Below are positions 25,401-33,722 of a stretch of 64,000 nucleotides of DNA, piece by piece. The notes beneath the pieces are model-generated. The model was not told the DNA's origin, searched no databases, and saw nothing but the letters and a program-made list of their open reading frames with translations. This DNA is from FEN-299 sp963717945 (lineage in GTDB: Bacteria > Acidobacteriota > Vicinamibacteria > Vicinamibacterales > Fen-181): positions 1-64,000 of the forward strand of contig CAVQXT010000007.1 of assembly GCA_963717945.1 (NCBI GenBank), in the 5' to 3' direction. The position numbers were made by a program, and so were the translations under genes. Each line of letters begins with the position of its first letter. Position 1 is the stretch's first letter.

Positions 25401-28360
25401 CGCCGCTCTCCGTGCCGTTCGCCAACGGAGGCATGTTCGTGCTGCGGGCCACCGCGCGCGACAAGGCCGGCCGCTCCTCGACGACGACGATGTCCTTCTA
25501 TGTGCTGGGCGAGGGCTACACGGCGTGGGCCCGCTACGATCACAATCGCATCGACCTGGTCCCCGAGCGACAAACCTACAAGCCCGGCGACACGGCGCGC
25601 ATCCTGATCCAGTCGCCGTGGGAGCAGGCGACCGCGCTCGTGACAACCGAGCGCGAGGGCGTCAGGTCGCACCGGCAGTTCTCCCTCACCTCCACCCAGA
25701 CGTCGATCTCGGTGCCGATCACCGAGCAGGACATTCCAAACGTGTACGTGTCGGTCCTGCTGGTGAAGGGACGGACCAAGCCGCCGGTGGACGGGCTGAA
25801 GACGAACGCCGACACCAGCGACCCGGGCAAGCCCGCCTTCAGGCTCGGCTACGTGGACCTGAAGATCGAGAACGCGTCGAAGCGGCTCTCGGTGGCCGTC
25901 AGCGCAAACAAGGAGGAGTTCCGTCCGGCCACCACCGCAAAAGTGTCCGTGAGCGTCAAGGACGCGCGCGGCGGGGTCCCGAGCGAGGTCACCTTGTGGG
26001 CGGTGGACTACGGCGTTCTCTCGCTCACCGGCTACCAGACGCCAGACGTGCTGGGCTCGGTGTACGTGCACAAGGCCCTGCAGGTGTTCACGACCGACAA
26101 CCGACAGCGGATCGTGTCGCGCCGCGTGCTCACGCCAAAAGGCGCGACCGGGGGCGGGGGCGGCGGAGTGGATGCCGGCGCGAGCATGCTGCGCAGGGAC
26201 TTCCGGGTGCTGGCCTTCTGGCTCGGCTCGGTCGTGACCGACGCGAACGGGGCCGCCAGCGTGGACGTCAAGCTCCCGGAATCGCTCACGACCTACCGCA
26301 TCATGGCCGTGGCGGGCGACCTCGAGTCGCGGTTTGGGTCCGGCGAGAGCGAGGTGCGCATCAACAAGCCGGTGACGCTGAAGCCCGCGTTCCCGCGATT
26401 CCTGGCAGTGGGGGACAAGGCGCTGTTCGGCGCCGTGGTGACCAGCCAGCTCAAGGAGGCGGGAACGGCGACGGTCACGATCAAGAGCCTCGACCCCGGC
26501 GTGCTCGACTTCACGGGCGCGGCGCAGCAGGCCGTGCCGATCGCCGCGGGCGGGTCGGTCGAGGTGCGTTTCGACGCCGCCGGCCGATCGGTCGGTCGGG
26601 CACGCATCCAGATCGCCGTGAAGGTCGGCAGCGAGACCGACGCGTTCGAGGACACGATCCCGGTGGAGGTGCTCGCGTCGCCCGAAACCGTGGCGGCCCA
26701 CGGCGAGGCGGGCGAGGCGAGGCCGACCGCCACCGAGACAATCACGATCCCGTCTGGAGTGGTGCCGACCGTGGGCGGCCTGCACGTCGAGCTGTCGTCC
26801 ACCGCGATGGTCGGCCTGGCCGAGGGGGCGGGCTATCTCGTCGAGTACCCATACGGCTGCGCTGAACAGCGCGCGTCGCGGGCGCTCGCGCTGCTGCTCG
26901 CCGCGGACCTCGGCGGGACGTTCGAGTTGCCCGGCATCGAGCCCGGCCACATCCGCCAGGACGTGCAGGTGGCGCTCGATGAGATGCGCAAATTCCAGTG
27001 CCAGAACGGCGGGTTCGCGTACTGGCCGGGCGACTGCAGGTCCACGTCGGCTTACCTGACGGCCTATATCCTGCACGTCTTCAAGGTGGCGTCGGGGCTC
27101 AACTACACGATCGACGCCGGCGTGCGCGACCGGGCCTACTCCTACCTGAACGGGGAGTTGTCGAAGCCGCCGTCCGCGAACGAGGGCTGGTGGCCTTCGT
27201 ACACGGCGTGGCAGGCGTTCGCGGTGAAGGTGCTCGTCGAGGGCGGGCACAACCAGGATTCGAACCTCAACCGGCTCTACGGCTACCGCGACCGGATGCC
27301 GGTCTTCGCCCTCGCCTACTTGTACGATGCGCTCCGGACGAAGGGCGAGACGACGGGGCCGCGCGTCGACGACCTGCGGCGGCGGCTGGCCAACGCGGTG
27401 CTCACCGAGGCCGGCGCGGCGCACGTCGAGGAGCTGAGCGATCCCTACCTGCTCTGGTACTGGAACTCGAACGTCCGATCGACCGCGATCGCGCTCAACA
27501 CGCTCGTCTCATCCGGCGAGGACGAAGCCCCGATCCGAGCGCTCGTGCGCTGGCTGATGCAGGTCCGCAAGAACGGCCGCTGGGGGAACACGCAGGAGAA
27601 CGCGATCGCGATGGAAGCGCTCGTTGCCTACTACCGCAAGTACGAAGCCGCGGTTCCCGACTTCCGCGCCACGGTCACGCTGGGCGCCGACACTCTCGAG
27701 AGCAGGGACTTCAAGGGGCGGTCCACCCAGTCGGCCGCCACCGACCTGACGATGGCGCAGGTGCTGGCGAAAGGGCAGCCGGGGACGTCGCGACCGCTCA
27801 CCTTCAACCGGGCGGGCGTCGGCACGCTGTTCTACACGGCCCGCCTTCGCTATGCGGCCGACCAGTTGTTCCAGGACGGCCTGGACAGCGGCATCGCGAT
27901 TGAACGAACCTACGCGCCCTACGTCGAGAAGGGGCCGCAGCCGCCACCGTCCGCCTCCTACAAGGCGGGCGACCTGGTGCGCGTCACGCTCACGTTCCGC
28001 CTCACCAAGGAGCGGCGGTTCGTGGCGGCGGTCGATCCGCTGCCAGCGGGCTTCGAGCCGGTCGAGTCGTGGTTTGCGACGACCGCCGCCTCCCTCGCGA
28101 GAGAGACGGACGAGCAGCCCGAGGCGGAGCAGGACTGGTTCTCGTGGTGGCAGCGCGGCGGCTTCGACCACGTCGAGCGGCACGACGACCGCGTCCAGCT
28201 GTTCGCGACACGGTTGAGCGAAGGCGTGCACACGTTCAGTTACGTCGTCCGCGCGACAACCGCGGGCACCTTCCGGACGTCTCCGGCGCGGGCGGAGGAG
28301 ATGTATCAGCCCGAGGTGTTCGGGAGAACGGCCACCGCGGTGGTGGAAGTCAGGAAATGA
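22439..28360 (+). CDS. Bacterial alpha-2-macroglobulin (thioester type)
   Basis: The 1,973-residue envelope protein is a broad protease trap of the YfhM/ECAM type. A signal peptide precedes AQPAGP. An N-terminal Ig-like domain (EIRVVFSEPMVDL) and a series of MG domains follow: MG2-like TDTIVQVTNLGVAVK at about 520, and RGVYRLGEEVHLKAI at about 645. The thioester motif PYGCAEQ is intact with Cys1474 and Gln1477, then the alpha-helical TED (QNGGFAYWPGD, WWPSYTAWQAFAVKVLVEGG) and a C-terminal domain. It overlaps pbpC by ATGA, the classical pairing thought to defend the cell when the wall is breached. Two starts are possible (22391 with GAGGAG close by, or 22439); 22439 gives the better signal peptide. 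Confidence 0.93.
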   Translation: MTKPGRCLTLPGAILLLSVSAAVSAQPAGPTAALRVVSAGPTGEVASLADANEIRVVFSEPMVDLGRIPSPVTAPFFHMAPKVAGTFRWSGTTILVFTPDPKRPLPLATSYEVTIDSTARAVSGRALAHAFTFAFTTPTVHLLRPTWDRRGGKIDGPILVFLRFNQPVRPPDVLAHLSARFQRHAWTVPVLPPDGQARARAVDPQAVDRFNAKVAATTAVANADGPVQLKLATDWDKKRYPPSPDLVVLESVTPVPPESWTLLNLDPALPSPAGLATPGRSQTYTVQAEPAFFVDAFACSRGCDPETFNPIKLRRPVKVPEFAKAISVADITTAGRDLPVAKAKVAKPSRLPDLDTALYLTPEDAGFDAQPPAKTYAVTLDANLRSADGQTLGYTWVGLVENWHRSAFTSFGDGHGVWESTGGPVLPFYARNLQDVKQWSQRVEPGQLMPTILDLEAHHFSQPPPGEGRLRSLPLTVDKIQSYGLDMSGALQKTGTGLVWAAVEEGKEVPRAHRAYGEAGRPLTRDTIVQVTNLGVAVKDSPQNTLVFVTRLDSAAPVAGAHVSIIRLDNSVFWTGTTDADGVAIAPQTPLRGEQDWWKFAFIVTAEKDGDIAYTGSDWDEGVTPWEFGLPINLTESSALLRGTVFSDRGVYRLGEEVHLKAILRHNTPSGIRLLPAGTAVSIALRDSQDRLIDSRRVTIGRWSSAEWTFSLPGDGSLGEYSIRAYLDSDRTKPTVPPGAPAGASQQEEADQAVPWQKVVQGSFLVAAYRRPDFRVDVKLSGEPAIAGTTLTGVVTARYLFGAPMGGRPVKWTFSRAPIGTAPDAVYEHYPSERWMFVGWPDQEQPRYEEPRRDEATLGKTGELALDLKTKADAGVPCVYTLEGDVEDVSRQHIANRAQVTVHPADWYIGLRRPPSYFVEQKSGLTTEVVAVTPDGRPAAGAAVQVTLAQIQWKSVRRAEGEGFYAWETKRVEVPAGQWQVTTGEQPAPLSVPFANGGMFVLRATARDKAGRSSTTTMSFYVLGEGYTAWARYDHNRIDLVPERQTYKPGDTARILIQSPWEQATALVTTEREGVRSHRQFSLTSTQTSISVPITEQDIPNVYVSVLLVKGRTKPPVDGLKTNADTSDPGKPAFRLGYVDLKIENASKRLSVAVSANKEEFRPATTAKVSVSVKDARGGVPSEVTLWAVDYGVLSLTGYQTPDVLGSVYVHKALQVFTTDNRQRIVSRRVLTPKGATGGGGGGVDAGASMLRRDFRVLAFWLGSVVTDANGAASVDVKLPESLTTYRIMAVAGDLESRFGSGESEVRINKPVTLKPAFPRFLAVGDKALFGAVVTSQLKEAGTATVTIKSLDPGVLDFTGAAQQAVPIAAGGSVEVRFDAAGRSVGRARIQIAVKVGSETDAFEDTIPVEVLASPETVAAHGEAGEARPTATETITIPSGVVPTVGGLHVELSSTAMVGLAEGAGYLVEYPYGCAEQRASRALALLLAADLGGTFELPGIEPGHIRQDVQVALDEMRKFQCQNGGFAYWPGDCRSTSAYLTAYILHVFKVASGLNYTIDAGVRDRAYSYLNGELSKPPSANEGWWPSYTAWQAFAVKVLVEGGHNQDSNLNRLYGYRDRMPVFALAYLYDALRTKGETTGPRVDDLRRRLANAVLTEAGAAHVEELSDPYLLWYWNSNVRSTAIALNTLVSSGEDEAPIRALVRWLMQVRKNGRWGNTQENAIAMEALVAYYRKYEAAVPDFRATVTLGADTLESRDFKGRSTQSAATDLTMAQVLAKGQPGTSRPLTFNRAGVGTLFYTARLRYAADQLFQDGLDSGIAIERTYAPYVEKGPQPPPSASYKAGDLVRVTLTFRLTKERRFVAAVDPLPAGFEPVESWFATTAASLARETDEQPEAEQDWFSWWQRGGFDHVERHDDRVQLFATRLSEGVHTFSYVVRATTAGTFRTSPARAEEMYQPEVFGRTATAVVEVRK

Positions 28361-30705
28361 GATTCCGACTGACCCGACGGCGGGCGATAGCGGGCGGCGT
28401 GATCGTCCTCGTCGCCGCCATCGGCGTATGGGTGCGCTGCGGTCCGATCGAGCCCGGGCTGCTGGACGGCGGCCGGCAGCCGTCCACCGTGGTCATCGAC
28501 CGGCACGGCGTCGCGCTCTACGAGGTGCGGTCCGCCGAGGGGACGCGGGGCGTCGCCATTCCCGCCGACCGCCTGCCGCCCGTCCTCGCGGCCGCCACGC
28601 TTGCGGCCGAGGACCGGCGGTTCTACAGCCACCCAGGGGTCGATGCGCTGGCGATCGGTCGCGCTCTCGTCCACGACGTCGTCGCGCTGCGGCTGGTCGA
28701 AGGGGGCTCGACCATCACGCAGCAGGTGGCCAAGCTGCTCCGCGCGCGGCGCCAGCCTGGCGCCCGCCGCGGCCTGGCCGCCAAGATTCGTGAGGCTGTC
28801 CTGGCGCTGCGGCTCGAGCATCGCTTCACCAAGCGCGAGATCCTGGCGATGTACCTGAGCCTCGCGTCGTACGGCAACCAGGTGGTCGGCGCCGAGCGGG
28901 CGAGCCAGGCCTACTTCGGGTGCGGCGCGTCGATGCTGACGACGGCGCAGGCCGCGTTCGTCGCGGCGCTGCCACAACAGCCGTCACGATTCAACCCGTA
29001 TCGCGACCCGAAGACCGCCAGGGCGCGCCAGCGCGCGGTCGTCGCGAGCATGCGGGAGGCAGACGCGATCTCGGCCGACCAGGCGCGCGAGGCGCTGGCC
29101 GAACGTCTCGTGTTTGCCCGGCCGCGCACGCCGTTTCTCGCGCCGCACTTCGTCGAGATGGTGCTGGCGGATGCGGGCGACACCCGGCCGGCGCGCATCG
29201 CCACGACGCTCGATGCCGACCTGCAGGCCGAGGTCGAGGGGATCGTCGCCAGCCAAAGGGAGAGGTTGAGCGCGCACGGCGCCGCCAACGTCGCGGTCGT
29301 CGTCCTCGAGAATGCGACCGGCGCGTGGCTCGCCTGGGAGGGATCGGGCGATTACTTCGACCAGGGCGCCGGCGGGGCGATCAACGGGCCGCTGGCGCCG
29401 CGGCAGCCGGGCTCGGCGCTCAAGCCGCTGACCTACGCGCTGGCGTTCGAGCAGGGCGACACGCCGGCGACGCTGCTGCCGGACATCCCGACGCACTTCC
29501 CGACGGCGGAGCCGGGCGTCCTGTTCAGCCCCCGCAACTACGACGGCCGCTACCGGGGGCCGCTGCTGGCGCGCCGGGCGCTCGCCGGGTCCGAGAACGT
29601 GCCGGCCGTCGCGCTCGCGTCGCGGGTCGGCGTGCCCGCGCTCCTGCGCTTCTTCACTCGCGCCGGCCTGACTACGTTCGACCGGACCGCGTCGCACTAC
29701 GGGCTTGGCATCACGCTGGGGAACGCCGAGGTGCGCCTCGCGGAACTGGTGGGCGCCTACGCGGCGTTCGCGCGCGGCGGCACCTGGCTTCGGCCAACGT
29801 GGGACGCGAGGGCGGCCGCTCGGGAGCCCGTTCCCCTGGTCTCCCCGCTGAGCGCCTTCTGGATCACCGACATCCTGTCCGACCCCGACGCGCGGGAGTA
29901 CATCTTCGGCCGCGGCGGTTCGCTGGAGTTCCCGTTCCCCGTGGCCGCGAAGACGGGGACGTCGCAGGCGTATCACGACAACTGGACGATCGGGTACACG
30001 CGCGAGGTGACGGTCGGCGTCTGGGTGGGCAATTTCGACCGGACGCCGCTGCGCGACTCGAGCGGGGTGACGGGCGCGGCGCCGATCTTCCATGCCGTGA
30101 TGCTGGCGGCCGAACGGGCGGTGGCGGGTGCCGGCTCGATGCTGGCCGATGCGCCGCTGGCACGGGCGCCGGAGGGGCTGGAGCGGGTCGAGATCTGCGC
30201 GCTGTCGGGCATGCGGGCGAACCCGTCCTGCCCGTCGCGCGTGCGCGAGTGGCTGCCGGTGGGGAGCGACGCGCTGCCGTGCAGCTGGCACCACGCGAGC
30301 GACGAGGGGTTGCTCGTGGTGTGGCCGCCCGAGTACCGTGAGTGGGCGCTCGAGCGGGGCCTGCTGCAGGATCTCCGCGGACGCCGGGTGGCCGCGCCCC
30401 GGGAGGAAGGGGTCGCGACGCCGGACACGCCCCGCGCGGCGGGGGACCGGCGCCTCGAGATCGTCAATCCGCCCGCGGGCGCCCTCTACTCGATCGATCC
30501 GACGCTTCGGGCGGAGTTCCAGGCGATTGCGCTTGGCGTGGTCGCACCCAGGCCCGGCGCGATCGAATGGCGGGTGGACGGCGCGCAGGTCGGCCGCGCG
30601 TCCTCCGACCAGCGGCTGCTCTGGTCGCTGACCCCGGGTTCGCACGTCATCACGGCCCGCGACGGGAGCGGCCGCACCGCCAGGACCACCATCGTCGTCC
30701 GGTGA
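28357..30705 (+). CDS. pbpC: Penicillin-binding protein 1C
   Basis: A bifunctional peptidoglycan synthase of 782 residues anchored by an N-terminal helix (about residues 9-27). The glycosyltransferase domain (GT51) carries AAEDRRFYSHPGVD with catalytic Glu85, GGSTITQQVAKLL and RKxREA-like KIREAVLALRLE. The transpeptidase domain has SALK (nucleophile Ser353, Lys356), SEN and KTGTS (Lys532-Gly534). The C-terminal BiPBP_C-type Ig domain (about residues 700-782) is typical of PBP1C rather than 1A or 1B. It overlaps the macroglobulin gene by 4 bases (ATGA), as in the yfhM-pbpC pairs of Proteobacteria. Confidence 0.94.
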   Translation: MRFRLTRRRAIAGGVIVLVAAIGVWVRCGPIEPGLLDGGRQPSTVVIDRHGVALYEVRSAEGTRGVAIPADRLPPVLAAATLAAEDRRFYSHPGVDALAIGRALVHDVVALRLVEGGSTITQQVAKLLRARRQPGARRGLAAKIREAVLALRLEHRFTKREILAMYLSLASYGNQVVGAERASQAYFGCGASMLTTAQAAFVAALPQQPSRFNPYRDPKTARARQRAVVASMREADAISADQAREALAERLVFARPRTPFLAPHFVEMVLADAGDTRPARIATTLDADLQAEVEGIVASQRERLSAHGAANVAVVVLENATGAWLAWEGSGDYFDQGAGGAINGPLAPRQPGSALKPLTYALAFEQGDTPATLLPDIPTHFPTAEPGVLFSPRNYDGRYRGPLLARRALAGSENVPAVALASRVGVPALLRFFTRAGLTTFDRTASHYGLGITLGNAEVRLAELVGAYAAFARGGTWLRPTWDARAAAREPVPLVSPLSAFWITDILSDPDAREYIFGRGGSLEFPFPVAAKTGTSQAYHDNWTIGYTREVTVGVWVGNFDRTPLRDSSGVTGAAPIFHAVMLAAERAVAGAGSMLADAPLARAPEGLERVEICALSGMRANPSCPSRVREWLPVGSDALPCSWHHASDEGLLVVWPPEYREWALERGLLQDLRGRRVAAPREEGVATPDTPRAAGDRRLEIVNPPAGALYSIDPTLRAEFQAIALGVVAPRPGAIEWRVDGAQVGRASSDQRLLWSLTPGSHVITARDGSGRTARTTIVVR

Positions 30706-30726
30706 GGTGTGGCCGCGGGGGATGCC

Positions 30727-31308
30727 ATGTATCTGGTCGTCGATTGCGAAACGAGCGGGTTGCCGCGGAACTGGCGGGCGCCGGTGACCGACGTCGCGAA
30801 CTGGCCGCGCGCCGTCCAGATCGGCTGGGCGCTCTATGACGCCGGACAGGCGAAGGTGCTCGCCGAGACGCGGATCGTGCGGCCCGACGGGTTCGCGATA
30901 CCCGCCGACGCCGTCCGGATCCACGGGATCACGACCGCGCGCGCGATGGCGGAGGGCCGCCCCGTCGCCGACGTGCTCGGCGAACTGTCTTCGGCGGCCT
31001 CGTCGGCGAAGGTCTTCGTCGCCCACAACGCCAGCTTCGACGCGAGCGTTATCGGCGCGGAATACCTCCGGCTCGGGCTGACGCCGCCCTTCGACGCGCA
31101 GTCGATGATCTGCACGATGCGCCAGAGCGTCGACTTCTGCCGGCTGCCCGGCCCCTACGGCTACAAGTGGCCGACGCTCGACGAGCTCTACTCGATCCTC
31201 CACGGCACCGGCTTCAGCGGCGCGCACGAGGCGGGCGCGGACGTCGCCGCGTGCGCGGCCTGCTTCTTCGAGCTCGTGAAGCGCGGTGTCATCACGGTCC
31301 GCCGGTGA
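30727..31308 (+). CDS. 3'-5' exonuclease (DnaQ-like, DEDDh)
   Basis: The 193-residue product from ATG 30727 is a stand-alone DEDDh exonuclease. ExoI motif VVDCETSGLP (Asp/Glu pair at residues 5-7), ExoII FVAHNASFDASVI (about residues 97-109) and ExoIII HEAGADVAAC with the general-base His are all present. It resembles exonucleases related to the proofreading subunit of DNA polymerase III but has no polymerase-binding tail. Its role could be repair or RNA/DNA end processing. It follows pbpC by 21 bases, possibly in the same transcript, with no obvious functional link. Confidence 0.85.
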   Translation: MYLVVDCETSGLPRNWRAPVTDVANWPRAVQIGWALYDAGQAKVLAETRIVRPDGFAIPADAVRIHGITTARAMAEGRPVADVLGELSSAASSAKVFVAHNASFDASVIGAEYLRLGLTPPFDAQSMICTMRQSVDFCRLPGPYGYKWPTLDELYSILHGTGFSGAHEAGADVAACAACFFELVKRGVITVRR

Positions 31309-31356
31309 GGAGAAGGGCTAAAAGGGGCTCAGGGCTCAAGGCTCACGGAACGCCGG

Positions 31357-31788
31357 TCAGCGCCTCCTGGCCCGCCCGGCCGACCAGTCCTCCCACCTGA
31401 GACCGCGGACCCGATCGAACTCACGCTGGTTCGAGGTTACGAGCGTCGCGCCACGGCGCCTGGCCTGGCCAGCGAGCAGCACATCGTACGCGCCAATCGG
31501 CTTTCCGACCGTCTCGAGTTCGGCCCGCACCAGGCCGGCCTCTCTTGCGTCCTCGTCATCGAACGCGGCCCAGTCGAGCGGACCCGCGCAAAACGCCTCC
31601 AGTCGACGGCTGTTCGATTCCCTGTGCCGGCTCTTGCCGACGCCGTACCAGAGCTCGAATGTCACAACAGAGGAGAGCAGGATCGTCGCGTCTCTGGAGA
31701 TCGCGCGCTGGAAGCGTCGCCGCACGGCCTCCGGCGCGCCGTTGATGAGCGCGATGCACGCGTTGGTGTCGAGCAGGTAGCTCGTCAT
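31357..31788 (-). CDS. vapC: PIN-domain toxin VapC
   Basis: A 143-residue PIN-domain ribonuclease toxin. Acidic residues are in place: Asp7 (YLLDTNACIALI), Glu in the VVTFELWYG helix and Asp in GAYDVLLAGQA, ending with TLVTSNQREFDRV. It closely follows the VapC pattern TNxxI...FELxxG...DxxIAxxA...LVTxNxxEF. Start ATG 31788 overlaps the antitoxin stop by 4 bases (ATGA). The target RNA is unknown; relatives cut tRNA or rRNA. Expression is likely repressed by the VapBC complex at the palindrome at 32041-32065. Confidence 0.92.
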   Translation of the reverse strand: MTSYLLDTNACIALINGAPEAVRRRFQRAISRDATILLSSVVTFELWYGVGKSRHRESNSRRLEAFCAGPLDWAAFDDEDAREAGLVRAELETVGKPIGAYDVLLAGQARRRGATLVTSNQREFDRVRGLRWEDWSAGRARRR

Positions 31789-32024
31789 CGGAACAGCTTG
31801 CGCACGGGCGTGGGCGGCTGGTCGCGCCCGCCGGGCATGAAGGGCTCGTCCCCAAGGCGGTCCAGCTCGGCGAACCAATCGGCGACATTGGTGAACATCG
31901 GTTCGACGAGCACGCCGCGCGCCACGCGCCGAACGCGCACGCGGTCGCCCTCGAACCGGAGCTCGCGGGGCAGCCGCACCGCCTGGCTCCGACCGTTCCG
32001 AAACAGCTTCGCCGTGGTCGTCAT
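31785..32024 (-). CDS. vapB: AbrB/SpoVT-type antitoxin VapB
   Basis: The 79-residue antitoxin has an N-terminal swapped-hairpin DNA-binding domain (AKLFRNGRSQAVRLPRELRF, the classic VapB signature) and a C-terminal toxin-binding tail (FAELDRLGDEPFMPG). The start is taken at ATG 32024, because an in-frame start at 32084 would translate the operator palindrome. It overlaps vapC by ATGA. VapB would neutralise VapC and, with it, repress the operon. Confidence 0.92.
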   Translation of the reverse strand: MTTTAKLFRNGRSQAVRLPRELRFEGDRVRVRRVARGVLVEPMFTNVADWFAELDRLGDEPFMPGGRDQPPTPVRKLFR

Positions 32025-32040
32025 GGTAAAAGCCCAGCTG

Positions 32041-32065
32041 TGGTCTATACCAACAGTATAGACCA
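32041..32065. promoter_or_regulatory. Operator palindrome of vapBC
   Basis: A perfect 10-bp inverted repeat (TGGTCTATAC / GTATAGACCA) with a 5-base spacer lies 16 bases upstream of the vapB start. The AT-rich arms contain a TATACT that could serve as the -10 on the minus strand. Position and symmetry fit autoregulation by VapBC. Confidence 0.75.
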
Positions 32066-32503
32066 TACGACGTGCGGCAACCAACGGCCGGTTCGCCCGG
32101 GCGCCCCCGAGACGTCCCGCGGTTGGCCGGACTGCGCCTGAACCCGAGTGTGCAGAATGTCGAGAGACCGCCTGCCGCTGCCGTGAAATTCCTGCGATGG
32201 CCGGTCACGTCCCGTCGTCGGCGGAGCAAGGCCAGGACGATCGGCGCCATTTCCGGCCGCCGCCGCATCGAGTCCGCGCAACTCGAGGCAGGACCGCGAC
32301 TTGTCTCGGCCACGCGACCGGGGGAGAATGCGGGTGAGCCGCGCCCGCCATGGCCTGTCGGCGGCCCGTGCTTCGGATGGTGGACCGGCCTTTGCACCGT
32401 TCGGATAGTCCAGCGTCGCCGGGCACGGTAGCTCCGTGGCGCTTCAACGGGGGGCGATGCTGGGCGGTCGCAAGGTGAGACGACCAGCAACGAGGGAGGC
32501 CGC
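32066..32503. other. 438-base stretch with no convincing gene
   Basis: Between the vapBC operator and the ORF6N gene there are only short open frames of skewed composition (Arg/Pro/Gly-rich) on both strands. None has a good ribosome-binding site or a recognisable family. The 3' end contains the GGGAGG site of the ORF6N gene. No repeat or RNA structure was recognised. Confidence 0.5.
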
Positions 32504-33076
32504 GTGGCCATGCCGAGGGCGAAGCTGATCAGGGTCGACGTGGTCGAGCGCCGAATCCTCCTGATTCGCGGCGAAAAGGTGATCGTCGATGCCGATCTCG
32601 CAGCCTTCTACGGCGTGACGACCAAGCGCCTCAACGAACAAGTCAAGCGGAACCGGGCTCGGTTCCCCGCGGATTTCAGGTTCCAACTGACCGGCCCGGA
32701 GAAATCCGAGGTGGTCGCAAATTGCGACCACCTCACGCACCTCAAGTTCGCAAAGACCCTCCCGTACGCATTCACCGAGCACGGCGCCATCATGGCGGCC
32801 GGTGTGCTCAACTCCAGGCGTGCGGTGGACGTCAGCGTCTTCGTGGTGAGGGCCTTCGTCAGGATTCGACGGGTCTTTTCGGAACATCCGGCACTGGTGC
32901 AGCGTCTCGACGAGCTGGAGCGGAAGCTCGCTCACCACGACACCCAGCTCGTCGCGGTCGTGCAGGCGATCAAGGCGCTGCTCGGGCCGACGCCGGTGCC
33001 CAGGCACCGACGAATTGGATTCAAGGTGAACGGCGAGTCGCGGCTGCGCGCGGCGCCCACGGGTCGTGTCGACTAG
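32504..33076 (+). CDS. ORF6N-domain (KilA-N-associated) DNA-binding protein
   Basis: The 190-residue product carries an ORF6N domain at residues 8-95. Diagnostic elements are VVERRILLIRGEKVIVDADLA, AAFYGVTTKRLNEQVKRN, RFPADFRFQLT and PYAFTEHGAIMAAGVLNS, as in phage antirepressor/ORF6N proteins. The C-terminal third (about 105-160) is helical with a likely coiled coil (LVQRLDELERKLAHHDTQLVAVVQAIKALL). Start GTG 32504 (or ATG 32510) lies just after GGGAGG. Such genes are widespread outside phages and often sit in accessory DNA, which matches its place next to vapBC. Function is presumed DNA binding and regulation. Confidence 0.85.
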   Translation: MAMPRAKLIRVDVVERRILLIRGEKVIVDADLAAFYGVTTKRLNEQVKRNRARFPADFRFQLTGPEKSEVVANCDHLTHLKFAKTLPYAFTEHGAIMAAGVLNSRRAVDVSVFVVRAFVRIRRVFSEHPALVQRLDELERKLAHHDTQLVAVVQAIKALLGPTPVPRHRRIGFKVNGESRLRAAPTGRVD

Positions 33077-33127
33077 CACGCCGCGGTCTCGGCCGGGCGC
33101 CGGACCTCGAGCAGTATGGAGGTGGTC

Positions 33128-33502
33128 ATGGAGACGAGGCTCTCCGAGATCGGTCAGATCGCGATAACGGTCGGCGACGTCGCGAAGGCGCTGCCTTTCT
33201 ATCGGGACGTTCTGGGGCTGACGTTCCTGTTCAGTCCCGCGCCCACGCTGGCGTTTCTGGCGGCGGGGCCCGTTCGCATCATGCTCTCCACGCCGCAGGG
33301 TGCTGGCGCGGTCGGCAGCAACTCCATCCTCTACTTCAAGGTGGCTGGCATCGATGCGGTCTATGACGCCATCGTCGGTCGTGGCGCGACCGCAGAGCAC
33401 AAGCCTGCGCTCACCGCGCGAATGCCGGACCACCAACTGTGGATCGCGTTCGTCCGCGACCCCGACGGAAACCTGGTCGGACTGATGGAAGAGAAGCGCT
33501 GA
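33128..33502 (+). CDS. VOC (glyoxalase/bleomycin resistance)-superfamily protein
   Basis: The 124-residue product folds as one vicinal-oxygen-chelate protein: IGQIAITVGDVAKALPFYRDVLGL at the start, a central beta strand set (FLAAGPVRIMLS), and the closing IAFVRDPDGNLVGLMEE with a metal-ligand-type Glu. The start is placed at ATG 33128 because GGAGGT lies just before it; ATG 33116 is in frame. Substrate is unknown. Its last codons abut and share 17 bases with a duplicated gene fragment on the other strand, so its 3' end sits exactly on a rearrangement junction. Confidence 0.8.
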   Translation: METRLSEIGQIAITVGDVAKALPFYRDVLGLTFLFSPAPTLAFLAAGPVRIMLSTPQGAGAVGSNSILYFKVAGIDAVYDAIVGRGATAEHKPALTARMPDHQLWIAFVRDPDGNLVGLMEEKR

Positions 33503-33626
33503 TGCGCCCGCCGAACTGCGCCTCGAGGACGGGGTAGTGGTTCTTTCTGAAGAGGGCGAGGAACTCCTCCTGCGCGCCCCATTTCACCTTGTAGAAATAC
33601 CAGGCACTCTTCCCGGTCATCGGCAT
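33497..33626 (-). pseudogene. 5' fragment of a copy of the gene at 39228-39581
   Basis: On the minus strand, about 43 codons from ATG 33626 match the N-terminus of the protein encoded at 39228-39581 almost exactly, sharing for example WYFYKVKWGAQEEFLALF and NHYPVLEAQ. Similarity ends where GCGCTGATGCGCCCGCC (33496-33512) overlaps the stop codon of the VOC gene. Beyond that the frame reads through antisense VOC sequence. The upstream flank (to about 33667) is also similar. This is a partial duplication or a remnant of one, not a working gene. Confidence 0.8.
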
Positions 33627-33722
33627 CCTCCTTGGGTGGTCACACTGGCCGCATTGTCACATGGGCCGCGGCCACCTGGGAGGAGCCGATGCTGCGTTCG
33701 ATCCGTGTGTGTGTTGCCATGA

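Noticed and set aside
23249..27424. 1,391-codon antisense frame in the macroglobulin gene
   Set aside because: Composition is that of an antisense shadow (Arg/His/Gly/Val-rich, no motifs).
32072..32431. 119-codon plus-strand ORF upstream of the ORF6N gene
   Set aside because: Arg/Pro-rich, begins directly beside the vapBC operator, no ribosome-binding site, no recognisable family.
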